Positions 46,627 through 59,448 are shown, counted from the stretch's first letter. The stretch is 64,000 nucleotides of DNA from Apiotrichum sp. Y4204 (GCA_025531455.1 JAMYHL010000019.1:62001-126000); one strand, 5' to 3'. A program made the numbers and translations. The notes: generated by a model not told the origin, from the sequence alone.

Positions 46627-48320
46627 AGCCGACGTGTGATGCACAGCTGGTGCTTCTATTTGCGGGGTGCGGCGCAGAGGCACAATAAAGTGTATCAAGT
46701 GCCTGTCAACCAGGAGAAGATTAATAATATAAGAACCTGTTACTAATGTAATGGTGTGCTGATTGTTGCTGTGCAGGAGCGATTACGCGGGTGGCGTGTG
46801 TTGTGCGATTCGAGTCAAACATTGTTTGTTTGGGTTGCCCCATTGTTGACTGTACGCGACTGTACCTACCAACGAGTCCCAACAGTGCTCCACTCTGCCC
46901 TTCTTAGTAACCACATTCCACGACCTGTGAGACACACCGGCACGCAAATACACACATGATCACAACATCTGTACGGAGGCGGGCATCGACGTATGCGCAC
47001 GCAATAGACACCAATTATTCATACCATGGTGACTGCATACTTCGTACCCGACCGGCTGTGGCACGTTTTGATGGCCGGACACGGGACGAAATGATCGTGA
47101 CAACAGGTCGCACAGGTCGTGTCCGAGCTCGTCAAGTCGAAACGAGGCAGGCCGTGGCGGGCCGGACAGGCCGGACAACGTGCGCGGAACATGGGCACCG
47201 CATTGCCTAAACCCCTCCGAGGTCTCAGGTGCGGCGACAAGGGGGCCCAAGGAGACGACGGAGACGGTACACGATATCAGGATGCAGGATAGGCGAGGTC
47301 ACCCTGTTGGTCGAGGGTCGGATACCGGAGCACCGGACAAAGAAGGGTGGTAACATGGGAAGATTCCGAGTCTAGAACCCGTGCCTGGAGGATTTAAGCA
47401 GTCATTCCCCGTATCTCCGTATCTCCGCCACCGCGAGAGATCTTCGGGCAACTCTATCCCAGCCTGCCAAGGATCAAGCCGTGCTCCAAGGACAACAGCA
47501 GCTGTGCCCTGCCAAGCCAGTCATCTCATCCTCGCTATCCCGCTATCTCATCATCTACTACTCTACTTGTCCTCTTCGGGTTGTCTCGAACGTCGTCGCC
47601 GGATAGCCGGCAACTCTGTGACAGTGGCATGGAGATCGCAGAGATGGACTGTGGCACGCATATCCGGAATGTGACATGTGTGAACGCCACCCCGGACTGT
47701 TCTCCGGTATGCGGCCTGCAAATTAAGCAAAGCTACTATTGCGCTATCCGGAATCCTTAGACTCTGGGTCGCGTGAGCGATGTACAGGCGGGCCAGATGT
47801 TACGGCGAGGTTTGCAGGCGCTGGTGTGGAGTCTCCTCGGACTTACTCCGGAGCTGGGGGCCTTGGCGGTGATAACCATCAAGCGAGCGGCTACAAGCGG
47901 CCTACTGCAGATGTCAACACAAGCAACCCTATGTGCCTTGCCATGCGCGCCGACTTCCGAACCACCTCCGGGCAACTTCCGTACGACTCCGTGCGATTTC
48001 CGCGCAAGTGACGGGAAAATCCACTTTTCGGTCGGCTATCAAACAACGAAGAAATGCGATTTCCAGATCCAAAGCCACCGACCAAAACTGCTCCGCAACG
48101 CCAGCGCCACCGCCGCCGTGAACATCGTCAGGCCCTTGCCGAGCGGTCACGGGCCGTAGCGGGCAACGTCTCGTCTCGGCCGGCGTGCCGGTGTACGATT
48201 CCGGCACGCCCAGACCCGGAGTGGGCCAGCCCTCCATCCTTCATCCCATGCCATTGTTCCCAATTATCCTGCCGTCGGCAATCACGTGTTCAGGCAATTA
48301 TCATACCAGATCCGAGCTAT

Positions 48321-48350
48321 GGCTTCCAACTTGGTGGCTTCCAACTTGGT
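48321..48350. repeat. Perfect 15-bp tandem duplication
   Basis: GGCTTCCAACTTGGT at 48321-48335 is repeated exactly at 48336-48350. Confidence 0.85.
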
Positions 48351-49054
48351 GGTTTGCTCCTGTATACCGTCCTGATTGTCCAGTTGCTTGGTTGCTGCGT
48401 TTTTCTGTCCTTGATCCGGACCACTCAATTTCGCGACACCTTGCAACTAGACGCTCAGGCGGTTATTTATTCGCGACGACGACGCGACCCAAAACGTCCA
48501 TCAGTCCATCTGTCGCAATAGCCGTTTTCTCGAGAACAGGTGCTGCCCTACAATTGTGCGCTCGGGTCGTTGGGAGTTGTGATTCGAGGGATATCATCCA
48601 ATATTTCAACATCGGCCATCCTTGCAGTCAACAATTGTCACCTTTCTCGGCGGACTCTCCGAGTCTCCTTGCTGACACCTTCACATCTACTGTACTGAGG
48701 GTAAAACAATGCGTCCTCGGCACATTGCAACTCTGTGATGGCACGATGACGGATGCCAACGAAGCTGACCCGATCACTGTGCCTAAGACGCGACGCGCGA
48801 TCACGCGCGACTGCTGGCTTTCGCGTCAGGCTTATGACTGGTGACGCAGACGATCACGTATAAATGCAGTCCTCAACAGTTATGAACGCAAACTTCAAGA
48901 ATCACGAATCACGCGCGGTTCTGACGACTCAAGGGCCCGTGCTGACGTTGTGACCCGACTTCACACAAGACTGCATTAATACTTTGCTTTACAAGATTAA
49001 CTACCCTCTATGGGTCTTCATCTACTTCGGAGTTGACAGCCAGCTGGTAAAAGT

Positions 49055-51288
49055 TTAGACGCGGGTTGTACCGTCGACAGAAGCGGGCGCTACGCCACCG
49101 GTGTCGTGTGTGCGGGTATTCGCGATGCTGCCGCCGTGCGCACCCGCAACACCGTTGTGGTGCTTGACGTCCGAACCGCCAGGTCCATGACCGTTAGAGT
49201 AATGAGACCGGTCGGCCTTGGCAAGCGACTTTTCGTGGACATCGTCGTCCGAGTCGTTGTCGAAGTGGTACAGCTCGCGGTGCGGCTCGCGCTTGCGGAG
49301 AATGTACTTGCGGAAGTAGTACTTGATGTTGTACAACTGGTACTTGGCGTGTACGCCAGTGGGTACGGAAAAGACCTGGTCGAGCTCTTCGAGGGTGAGA
49401 CCCTTGCTTTCGGGGAGGAAGAAGAGGATGAGGACCCAGAGGATCGCGCACCAGGCCGCATACCACCCGAACGCGCCCTGAGGTTTGAACGCGGTAAGCA
49501 GGCGCGGGAAGGTGAGCGAGACGATAAAGTTGAAGAGCCAGGTGGTCGCTGTCGCGAGGGACATGCCCAGCTCTCGGATGTACAGCGGATACACCTCAGC
49601 CGAGTATGTGAATGGCACGGGACCCTCGCCGGACGAGTAGAAGGCCGTGTACACGTAGATGCCGGTCGCGACGAGACCGATACGCGCCTTGGATGTCGCC
49701 GGAATCCAGCTGGATGTGAGTGAGGGACGAAGCTGCGACTTACAAGCAGAATCCGGTGAAAAGCAGCATGAGGCTCATGATGGGGAAGGTGATTAGCAGC
49801 AGGGGGCGACGACCAAACCTGTCGATCGTGAAGACAGCAGGAAGCGCAAAGATGCAGTTGACCATGCCAAAGCCCCAAGACGCGAGAAGAGCCTCGATCT
49901 CTCCAAAGCCGGCCTGCGTGAAGATTGTAGCTGTGTAGTATACCTGGGGTCAGCCTCCGACCAAGTTGAGCAAAACTCACAATCGCATTCACTCCGCAGA
50001 ACTGCTGGCCAAACATGACGATCTCGGATGCGATCATGGCGCGACGGTTACGGCCGATTGAGAACATCTCCCAGAGACGGCTGCGGCTACGGACGATAGC
50101 AGCCTCCTCCCGCAGGAGGACAAAGATGTAGTAGATGTCACGGGCAGCGAGGACGTCATTCCCGCGCAACCTCAGCATCGACTTGTAGGCCTTGGCGTAG
50201 CGGCCCTTTCGCATGAGCCAACGCGGCGACTCGGGGAGGAAGGGCATCTGGGCCATGACGATAAGCGCGGGGAAACCTGCCGAGCCGAGCATGAGACGCC
50301 AGTTGAGGCCTGTGATTCCCGGCTTGTGGACCGGAACGTGGTAGAATGCCAGATCGGCTGCATAACCAAGCATCTGCCGTTAGCGACGATTTGTTGGGTC
50401 ACCCACAATACCAAAGGCAGTCCACATTTGCCATTGCATCACAAGTGCACCACGGATAGCGGCGGGCGTGCACTCGGCCGAGAAGATGGGGACGGTGGAC
50501 GACTTGGGACCAATGCCGAGTCCGAGGAAGAAGCGCGAGATGAACAGGTGCCACCAGGTGTTGGTACAAGCTCCCCAGATACACGTCGCAAAGGAGATGC
50601 CGCAAGTAATCATAATCGTGCCGCGACGGCCAAAGTAGTGATTGAGCGGATCGGTGAGCCAACAGCCGATGATACCGCAGCAGAGGTACGGGGCGCCATT
50701 GACTAGACCTTCGAGCCATTGGTTCCTGTTACCGTTGATGGGGTCCTTTGGGTCGATGCCGAACTGCTTGGGGTAGAACAACTGGGCGCCCGAGATAACA
50801 CTCTCATCCATACCCTGTACTGCAGCTGCAACCGAGCATGCAATAACAAGGTTGTACAGCGTCCATGGCTGGTCATACTTGTGAGTGATCTCGCGCTCGC
50901 ACGCGCGCCGCTCGTCGTCGGAGAGATGCGACATTGTAGCCCACTTCTGCGGGCTCTTAGCGAGAAGCGCTCCCTTGCGGAACGTGTCGACGGGGAGGTC
51001 GTTCGACTGGGCGAACGCGCTCGCCTGCTCGATTACCTCGGCCTCGCTCAGGTCGCCGAGGGGGTTGGCAAGGCGCGCATTTGTGTTTGACACGAGGTCG
51101 GGCTTGTGCGACGACCGCCGGCGTAGGTTGTTGTCTCCATAGCCAGGTTTTTCGTGCAGCGTACCATCGATACTGTTATCGTGCCGAACGCTGGGATCCT
51201 CCACCATCGACTGCTGGGGCTTGCCGTCCGTCATCGCCGCTGTGAGCGGAAATGTTGATTTCTTTTTGTACCCATGTCCTGACGACAT
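49055..51288 (-). CDS. MFS sugar transporter (sugar porter family)
   Basis: Four exons (50407-51288, 49981-50373, 49744-49943, 49055-49709; 2,130 nt, 709 residues). About 12 membrane helices of the sugar porter family are visible: QGMDESVISGAQLFYP, GRRGTIMITCG, the FLLGLGIG-like FFLGLGIGPKSSTVP, LPESPRWLM after helix 6, FGQQFCGVNAI, DRFGRRPLL, and FLPESKGLTLEELD after helix 12. A ~130-residue cytosolic N-terminus and a ~100-residue Lys/His/Asp-rich C-terminus extend the core. It is likely a plasma-membrane proton symporter; the sugar cannot be told. Introns are 33, 37 and 34 nt. The start at 51288 (MSSGHGYKKK) fits but could be shortened to an internal Met. Confidence 0.88.
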
Positions 51289-52560
51289 CTTGGCGAGTGG
51301 TTTGTTTGTCGTCTTGTAAACAATGAGGGGGAGTAAGTAAAAGGAAAGACGTCAACAGCGACAGGTATATGTGGGGGTGTATGGGCTTCTGTCACAGTTA
51401 ACCCCCTTGAACCCTCGCTCCACCGTCTATGGTGCCGAGACTAGCACCATCGTCCTCAGACACTCCCACTCTCTTCTTCCTCGGCAGATACAATGGTCAC
51501 AACGGGAGTCGTAAGGGGAGCAGTACGATGACAACACCAGGGCCATAAGCATGTTACGCCAGCCGCCCATGGCCTGCACGATGAAAACGGTGACGTCTGC
51601 GGGTTCTCACCAGCCCACCCCGACCCCACAACTTTAAACCTGACATGTGCCCGTCAGCTGGAACCATAGCCGGAACACGCCGGCGCCATCCCGCCGGCAT
51701 CTCGCCCAGACGCGCCGGACGACGATCCGCCGCGCCGGCACGCAATGTGCCTTCGGACGCCGGCCGGGTCAGCTGGTCGGACGACTGATGTCAGAGTGGT
51801 AGTGTGCACATGGGCTGCCGCAGCAACGCACGATCTCGAACGTCTGTGGAAATGTGGGCCTGTGATCCTGTGAGCCGGACTTGGACATGAACAGTCCATG
51901 CAGTCCAATCGGGTGTGCAGTAGTTGACAAAGAGCTGAAAACGAGGCTAAAAGCGGACCCTTGGCAATCCTGTCGGAGCAAGACCCTGTAAGCGCAATGA
52001 GGATGCCGGTGACGTCATAATCAATGATGCGGGGGGTTCCAACAATGGCTGCCCTTGCCCTGCCAGCTGCCAGCTCTGAGTTGCACGCGATCCAAGAACG
52101 TCTTTGACGCTGCACCTTCTTGCCACGCCCCGGGGCCTTCACACCCTCACGGTCACCTTGGACAAGCTCCGAGTTGTTTCGCTTCTGTAAATCCGCTCGC
52201 GTTCCTCTCGGCTGTCCTCCCTCCCCGAGATTGTTGTTCGCAACTGCAGGACGACCGTGACGATGTGTTCGTGCCCAGTCCCCGACAGGATACGCAATTC
52301 TCCTGTCCATAGTGGGATCCCGTAGTGCACTGTGCCGTCGTAACTATGTCGCGACTGTCGCGCGCACCATCACTGCGGGACCGGTCGGGTGCGATAAGTC
52401 TGGTTAGTGATAGTTTGTGTTTTATACCAATTTGCAGCTTGGTAGCCCATCGGACTGGATGCTTCATAAAGACGGACAGATGGACAACAGAGTCTAACAA
52501 TGGGAGCTATTGGCTGGTTGAAGGGACATGTTCATACATCGGTGGGCGTCACTACTTAAT
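51289..52560. other. Intergenic region
   Basis: About 1.3 kb upstream of the transporter and downstream of the nuclease-like gene. No coding or RNA feature recognised. Confidence 0.45.
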
Positions 52561-54137
52561 CTACATCTTGCCAAGAGCCCTCATTGATACCTCCAACATG
52601 ATGTCAAGAGCCTTGCTTTTGGTACCAGTTGATCCTGGACAGTGGGAGAGATAGATCTCTCCAGCGGAATCGTCATACTCCACAATAATCCAGTCTTCCA
52701 GGTTTGTGAGAACACCCCACTTGACGTCGAGGTAGAACATTTCGGCAATGACCTGAACAAGTTAGTATTGCTGTTGTATCACCGTTCTCTGTACGACACC
52801 AACCTGCTGTAACATCTTAGCCGTTTTGGCTTGCCCACGGCCCGACCCCTGAAGCAGCAGTGTAGTCCCCGACGGATCGAACTTGTACTTCTCGGCGTTG
52901 AGAATTATCGTTTCTGAATCACGAGGGAAGAAGGTTGTCGCCGTTTTCAGCTCGAATACGATCAATGGACGACTTCCTGTCCCAAAGACGTAGTCTGGAA
53001 TCGGTTGGTCATTGCCTGTCGACTTTTTCCACATCATTTTCTGCTTAAAAATCGACTCAAGGACGTTGTTGGCGACGTTTATTGTAGCGTCGAAAAGGCG
53101 CGAGAGGACGTCCTCATTGAGCTTTAGCTCTTTGGCGGCGCTGATTGTAGTCGGGCATTTGGAAGGGAATTCTGCAGGTTCCTGAAGGCCATTTTACTGC
53201 GGACTTGATACAGCTGCTTCTTGCGAGGTCGAACCTTGAAGTCGCCCTGTGAAAAGTTGAGAGGAGGGATATTAAGACTTGCCATGGTCTGAGGCTTTAT
53301 TCCATTGCTTGATGGCGAGGTCGTCAAGAACGAAAACTCGGTCGCCATGTTGAACTTCCGAATCTCGGCCAGGAGGTCTAGGTCCTTGGCAACAGGGCCC
53401 GTCGGAGTCTTGAGGGCCGAGACCGGGGCAGGCCGTTTTCGCGTTCCCTTCTTCGCGGCGGCTTTTGTGGCGGTCTGCTTGGCGGCTTTCCTGCGTGAAG
53501 TTCGGGTAGGAGGCTTGTTGGCTTTGGAAGGAGTTTTCTTGGCCGCCTTCCGATTTGACCCATTCGCCGCGATCCCTGAGGACTTTCTCGTTGAAGCGTT
53601 CTTGGCGGCGTTTCGGTTTGACGCGTTCGCGCCGATCCTTGAGGACGTTCTCGTCGAAGCGTTTTGGGCAGCAATCCTCGATGACTTCCTCGTTGAAGAT
53701 TTGGTTGCCGGTTTGACTGGCGGCTTTGGCGCTTTCTTCTTTTTGGGGGTAGACTGCTTCTTCTTTCGAGCACGGGCCGCTAGACGAACCGTGTCCCGAG
53801 ATATCAGATTGGTAGCCTCGAGGCGTTGTGCAATGGTAGACGTTACATCCCCGTCACTGTTCGTGTTGACTGAGGAGGAACGGTGAGTTTCACCGCTGCC
53901 ACAGTTTCGTCCATTGATGCCAGTCGAGCAGTTTGACTCCTTGGTGCTGTCGCGCTCATGATTGAAGGAGGAGACCTCTGTAAGCCGGACGCGGCTGCGT
54001 CTCACGTCGTTGAAGGGGCCATCATGCCGAGATGAGGGCGAATAATTGTTCAAAGTATGAGTAGAATTTATGTCAGTTCCAGCTACCAAAGTGGCTGCCA
54101 CCAAAGAGACGAGGTGAATAAGGACCGCAAGGCGCAT
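52561..54137 (-). CDS. Predicted secretory PD-(D/E)XK nuclease-like protein with a basic repeat linker
   Basis: Exons 53279-54137, 53212-53246, 52804-53181 and 52561-52752 sum to 1,464 nt, giving 487 residues. The start MRLAVLIHLVSLVAATLVAG looks like a signal peptide. A Ser/Asn-rich stretch follows, then a Lys/Arg-rich region with KKKQSTPKKKK and two 21-residue repeats, nuclear-localisation-like or nucleic-acid-binding. The C-terminal domain is restriction-endonuclease-like: helix LNEDVLSRLFDATINVANNV, then PDYVF (Asp361), LIVFELKT (Glu375, Lys377) and the later helix-strand pair KMLQQVIAEMFYLDVKWGVLTNL. The PD...ExK spacing fits the catalytic core. Introns are 32, 30 and 51 nt; without the two short ones the frame closes at 53124, so their use is inferred and the 53180-53280 junctions are the least certain part. 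It is divergent from the kinase-like gene about 1.07 kb away. Confidence 0.55.
53538..53663 (-). repeat. Two 63-bp in-frame tandem repeats
   Basis: Units 53601-53663 and 53538-53600 encode NASTRTSSRIGANASNRNAAK and NASTRKSSGIAANGSNRKAAK style segments, 21 residues each, with a partial older unit just before them. Copies differ at several bases, so the duplication is not recent. Confidence 0.75.
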
Positions 54138-55203
54138 GATTGCGGAGGACAAGGACGATGGTCTTCAGAAGGTCACTCTCCGCATTTTATATGCCTCATC
54201 GATGATAGGTTTGTCCGTATTGATTGTTGCGACCACCACTTCGAACAACAGTACCAATAGGTTGTATGTACTGCAGACCCGTCAGCCTCGAACGTCTGCA
54301 AAGGTTCTCTGAGTTACCTACAGTCGAGTAGAATTCCGTGTTTCGCACCGCCGTGCATCCGAAGGTTAGTCACAGCATCACTTCTAGACGTGCCGTGTAC
54401 AGTACAGTAGTATATGTCTCCCCAGTTTCATGATCTACGCAAACTGGGTGAGGAGACATAGGAAAGGTGAAGTGAGCGATTGATACTGCTCACAGCATTG
54501 AAGCAGGTGCTACACGTGTCACAACAACACTCCAAAACGTACCTCTTGGGCGCAACAAGTCTTGGCCAGTCTCGCAGTGAGTTGCAGTGACGGCCTCCCC
54601 AATACGTCGTGGGATATAGTCGGCAAATGACCAGCAGCAGTAGTGGTCAGAGGTCCTGACTTGACAGGCACGGACGAGAGCTGTGTCGGCAGTTCACTAG
54701 CGTTTTCTGTCCCTCGACTCCTGTTGTTTCAACCCCGCAATGTAAGCGTTACAGTGACCAGTGAGAGCAAGAGTCAAACCCTATATCTCGTCATCACGAG
54801 TCCCCGATGCCCCGCAGTGCACTGCCATCGCACTCCTTTCAATGAGATGCTGTGTTGCGATGTTGGCATGCATGGCAATGTGTCCTGTGTCCGGCCTGCG
54901 ATTCTGTGCCCAGGGTAGTGGCCGCTTTGTTCGTCGTTTCTGGCTTCCAGAACGGCCGGAACTGAGGTGATGCACTCCCGGGTACAGTACATGCTGTGCA
55001 TTCTGCTCTCTAGTTCGGTTGGCCAGGCTGGGCAGGGCCAAAGGGTCTCCGATTGGCAATTCAGAGCGTCGCAACTCGTGCTGATCCCGCCGTCCCTCAC
55101 AGATCACAGAACCCCTTTGCCCCTTCATGGTTATACACTTGTGTTCTGTACTTCTCTCTGTGCAGTCCATTGCCCATCCTTTCATTATCTCTCACCTCTT
55201 TCA
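54138..55203. promoter_or_regulatory. Shared divergent promoter region of the nuclease-like and kinase-like genes
   Basis: 1.07 kb between two head-to-head genes. It holds both promoters and could coordinate expression; no TATA box or regulator motif stands out. C/T-rich sequence precedes 55204 on the plus strand. Confidence 0.35.
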
Positions 55204-56323
55204 ATGCCCCGCGCCGTCTCAGCAAAAAAGCTGGCGAAGTCGGCCGCGAACTCGGCGCGGCGCAGCACCCGTCCCGATCAGACACTCGCTATGTCCGAGG
55301 AATCCAAACCACCGTTGTCAGCTTCAAAGCAGGTGGGGGAATCGGACGTTAGCGCCATTGGACTTGTGCAAGAGGTATGGCTACCAAGGACCTGCGTTTC
55401 TGCTGACTTCAGGCCAGCGCGATCACTCTCGTTATCGAGAATCATCGCACGCACTATGACGCTCGCTTCACCATTCCACGACAATTACCCCGCTCGATGG
55501 TCCTGACCCGTGTCCATTCGATCGAGAATCTGAGGCTTACACAATCTGATATGAAGTTTGTCGAGGTGGCCAATGAGGAGATGCCTGAAGTTAAGCGCGA
55601 CGCCCCAGCCGAGACGAAACCATTGGTAGACTCCACCGAGGCTCCGACTATTACCCTTGGAAAGCATCTACGCACCACGTCCTCGCGGGGCGTGGAGAGT
55701 TACGAGTACACGAATCGCACTGGTCCCACCTGCGATGTGTTTCGTGGAATGCTCGATGCTACACCAGCATTGAAAACTCCAGGTCTCATTCTCAAGATGA
55801 CAGATCTCGAGTGTCTTCCCGAGTCCGGTCGTTGGCCTAACCGACGCAAGGCTTTAGAGGAACTTGCCGATGAAGTCCGGTGCTTTAATGCCGGTGCAAG
55901 TGTCCAAGGAAAGGCCCTTCCCCGGCTCGGTGGGCTGTTTTGTTCTGGCACACTGTACTGTCTTGTGTTTGAAGACGCAGGACGATTGTTGACTTGGAAG
56001 GAGACGGGTTCGCGCGCAATAAAGTACGTGTTGAATTCGCTTTTGACATCTGACTGTACCCCAGGGAGGAGGTTCTTGCTGCGCTGGAAACGATTCACGG
56101 GGCGGGCGTCATTCCTTGGTATCCCGATCCGATTGTCAACAACGTTGTCTGTCGAGGGAAGGATGGGCGCATCAAATTTGCCTACCTGTATCTCTGTGAC
56201 ACAACCGACGACCTGCGCAAACAGGCCCCCGAGCATGGCCAAACATTTCGGCAATGGTGTCAGAACCAGGAAGAGGCGAGCAAGTCCAGCGTAATGGGCC
56301 AGTTTTCAGGGCTGTTACCTTAG
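55204..56323 (+). CDS. Degenerate protein-kinase-like protein
   Basis: Exons 55204-55374, 55413-56023 and 56065-56323 sum to 1,041 nt, giving 346 residues. The basic N-terminus (PRAVSAKKLAKSAANSARRS) could be a nuclear signal. The C-terminal part resembles a kinase lobe: a VAIK-like LILKM strand, ALEELADEVRCF as the alpha-C helix region, the hinge-like YCLVFEDAGRLL, then EEVLAALETIHGAGVI and WYPDPIVNNVV in place of the catalytic loop HRDLKPxNV. Asp282 and the Asn are kept, but the His, Arg and Lys of the loop and a DFG motif are missing (FAYLYLC follows). It is therefore probably a pseudokinase or a very divergent kinase. The stop used is TAG 56321-56323; an alternative 3' splice could extend the frame to 56414. 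It lies head-to-head with the nuclease-like gene. Confidence 0.55.
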
Positions 56324-59300
56324 CCGCATTGATGGAAAATCATTGACCCTCGAGATTGAAAGTCGTGAGGACCCAAGTCGCGGCGGTTGCGGACATTGCG
56401 GAAGAGAAGAATAAGCAAGTTGCGAAAAAGAGCGTAAATGTGTCGTATTGTAAGCAGTGGACGCGCCTAGCTGTTGCTCAGAAAGGCAGAATGCCTTGAC
56501 CTTTTGGATTCACAGATAGAGTAAGATGGTCTTGAAACTGTATGTACGATCAAGAACGCAATCACAGAAGTCACCACCACCAGACTTCAGTCGCTCCACA
56601 GTGTTGCTGTGCATGAGCACTACAGGTCAGAAAGGCATTCGGTGCCCCGTTTGGGGAATTTGCGAACATCTGGAACTAACTGAGTGATGTGCGCATGCAA
56701 GTAAGGGATATTTCTCATTACATGGCCATCTTTGTTGGGTACTGTGAAGAGTAAAGGGTAACCTCACGACAACAACTCTGGAAAAGCAGTTTGTTACCCT
56801 CTAAATGAACCCTTTGGATGTCGCCATATTCTGATCTGATATTGTATGTACTGAGCCTTTGATAACTGGATTCTTGTGCAGAAACGAAGGCGGACGAGTC
56901 TCTGTGGGCTTGGGGTACAGACGCGAACCACTTAGATGGATGTGTGTTGGACGAAGGGTAACAAACGTTCCCCTTTGCCCAATATACATATATTTGGCGT
57001 AAGCTTATAAAGCCTCTGGCAAAGAACCGCCGAGTGGGCGCAGATATGAGTGGACTTGCTTTCAGCTGTTACATCTACCAACTGAGCTCTCGATGGTTTT
57101 GGTCCACATTCCCTTTCAGGTCCTGCAGCCCATTCACGCCCCCGCCACACAAATCCAGGGCCTCCAAGCTCCGTTCAGAACCAACAACAAGCCTCCAGAT
57201 CCCCAGATTCCTCTCCGAGGAATGTGCCCGGTCAGCCCTGATCCCCACCCAAGGTTGGCGTAACTCCGAACTACAAGGCCTCCGCCCCTGTCACACATCA
57301 AACCCAGTACTTACTGTACCCATTTAGCGTCATCGTGGCGCGTGGCGGCGCTGACTACGCGCCACACGGTCACGGAGAGGAGACTACAAAATGGAACGCG
57401 CCTCAGGACAACTTTTATTGTCAAGGGGCCCGAGGGGATACACAGTGGGCCATTGTGCCAACGCTGGCCGATCAGAACCATGAGATCAGAACCGGGAGTT
57501 CCTGACATAATTAGATTAATTAAACAAGTCCTGCCGACGTGTGGCTGACGCGATCCATCCACCACGACGCTTGGAGCGCCGGGCCGCAGATAACACGTAA
57601 CGAATGCACCCAGCAGTTTTCTTTTCTCGCCGGCCTCTGACTTGTTGTTTTGACAGCTTTGCCTTGGTCTCAAACCCCTCTCATAGGGTGTGGAGACTTT
57701 GCGTTTCTGTGAGTCGCCGGAAACCAGGGGCTGATGATCGGCCCAGAACTGCACGTCCGTGGATCGGTGAGCACGAAAACAATAGTGTCTGCATTCCGAC
57801 TCTGCTTCCACAATCTGTTGGCCATCGAAACTCGCGAGTCTCTGTAGATTTCCCAGGGTCGGAAATCATTGTTGACAGAAATAGACGCAAGTGTTTTATC
57901 AGGCCTGTGCTCTGCGAGACTGGACATGGTGAGTAGGCCGGTACATAGTTGGTGTATTGTACATATGTAGGCATAATCGTCAAACATGAGCACCTGGGCA
58001 GCTGCGAAATCGCAGAGATCTGGTATGCGTACCATATCGCAATTTACTGTACATGTCCTGTGCGGAGCACTGGACTATATGTACACGCAATGCTTATGTC
58101 GTGCAGGTACGGCAAAGAGCAGGGAAACCCTTAAGCTTCGGAACCCGGCACCTGTCAAGGTACAGTACCGCGAGTCCACCTGAGCCACAGTTACACAGCA
58201 CAGTATCAATTACTGGGCATGTACAAACTCGTGGATTGTGATCAAGTGGCAAGTGGCCGATTTCTTTATAGTGTCCATAGTGACGGCACGCGCGGGACCC
58301 GGCTATTTTCCGTGGCTTAGTCTTGGGATCTTGGGATCTGGGTGTCTCGCCGTGTGGCGTTCTCCAGTTCTACAAACAGGTACATACACTGTCTGCCTGC
58401 ACTTGTACAGATCACGTAGCTATTGTAAATACAAAGTGCAATGCCAAACGTGTCCCTCAGCATGAACTGAAGCTCTGCTAGCTCTGGAGCTCGACCCTCG
58501 TGGTGCTGGTCCCCCTGCAAATCGCCACAAAGCGCCAAACACCCTGTGGCGCTGGGCTCTGCGGCAATGCGTCCCAAATTCAAGGAATGTGAGAACCTCG
58601 AGGAATGTAGGTGCGTAGCAGAGCAAAAGGACGGGCCTGCATCTGCTTTACCCTATACCCGGGATGCAAGAGATTGTAGATGTCCGGCCCCAGGGGGAAT
58701 GCACCAATTACGCGCGCGGCGCTCGGTGCTCCCATACCGCGCACATCGCATCACGAGCGCGTTCCCGCGTCTGGCGCCGTTCCTGGCCGACGCGCGTTCC
58801 TTTCAACCATAGCTTCTCGGCTTCTGAGGCGTGCCAGGGGCGAGGAGGAAGACTGTCGCGCTGTCGCATCGCCTATACCCGGGGATCCTGATCTTCGGGG
58901 AATGTGTGACATACAAGCCGCTGATCCGCTGATGGTCTGGCTGAGCATGGCAGAGTGCGCTGAGCGAGACCTGGGGCTGTTGCCGCTGCTTTTTGCAGCA
59001 GGTCGTCTGTGCGTTGACTGGTAAGCCAAAAGACCTTTTGGGGCCTTTGGGGCCTTTGAGAGATCCTGTGTCACTATTACGATATTCCAAATTCGTTTTG
59101 CTATCGATATTAAAGCTTCTTCCGAGGCCACGTCCTTTTCGGGCACCTCTGATCCTCTGACGTCTTACCAGTCGGCTTCGAAGAGTTTACACCAATGTGG
59201 AGAGGACCGGATTATACCATGCCGCGTCCCGACCGATTCCAGAATAGAGGTCCGCCTCCCACATCTTTCCCTCTCCTCTTCACCTTCATCTCCAGAGGCC

Positions 59301-59448
59301 AGACGAAATCGTCAGAGAGCCACATTCCGCACTCCCTGTCTCACTGGGACCGTTGCTCGGGTCGCCGAAGCAACCGGATCTTGAGGTTTGAACACAAGCT
59401 CACGGCTCACGGGCTACGGACTTGCGCCGGTGCCTGTCTGGTGTCGAT
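56324..59448. other. Gene-sparse region
   Basis: About 3.1 kb with no recognised family. Just after 56324 two frames read protein-like for 30-50 codons, possibly a lost or alternative 3' exon of the kinase-like gene. At 57066-57081 CATCTACCAACTGAGC resembles a minus-strand tRNA A-box, but no matching T arm or acceptor was found. Confidence 0.45.

Larger units (their letters stand above)
45416..49054. other. Gene-sparse region with simple repeats
   Basis: About 3.6 kb between the acidic-protein gene and the sugar-transporter gene. A C/T-rich patch on the minus strand (45560-45700) is the likely promoter of the acidic-protein gene. Several short tandem repeats are listed separately. No gene family or RNA was recognised. 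Confidence 0.45.

Noticed and set aside
51654..52310. 219-codon minus-strand open frame
   Set aside because: Translation is Arg/His/Cys-rich without any domain; reads as chance in GC-rich DNA.
57066..57081. Possible minus-strand tRNA
   Set aside because: Only an A-box-like sequence is present; no B-box, T arm or acceptor pairing.
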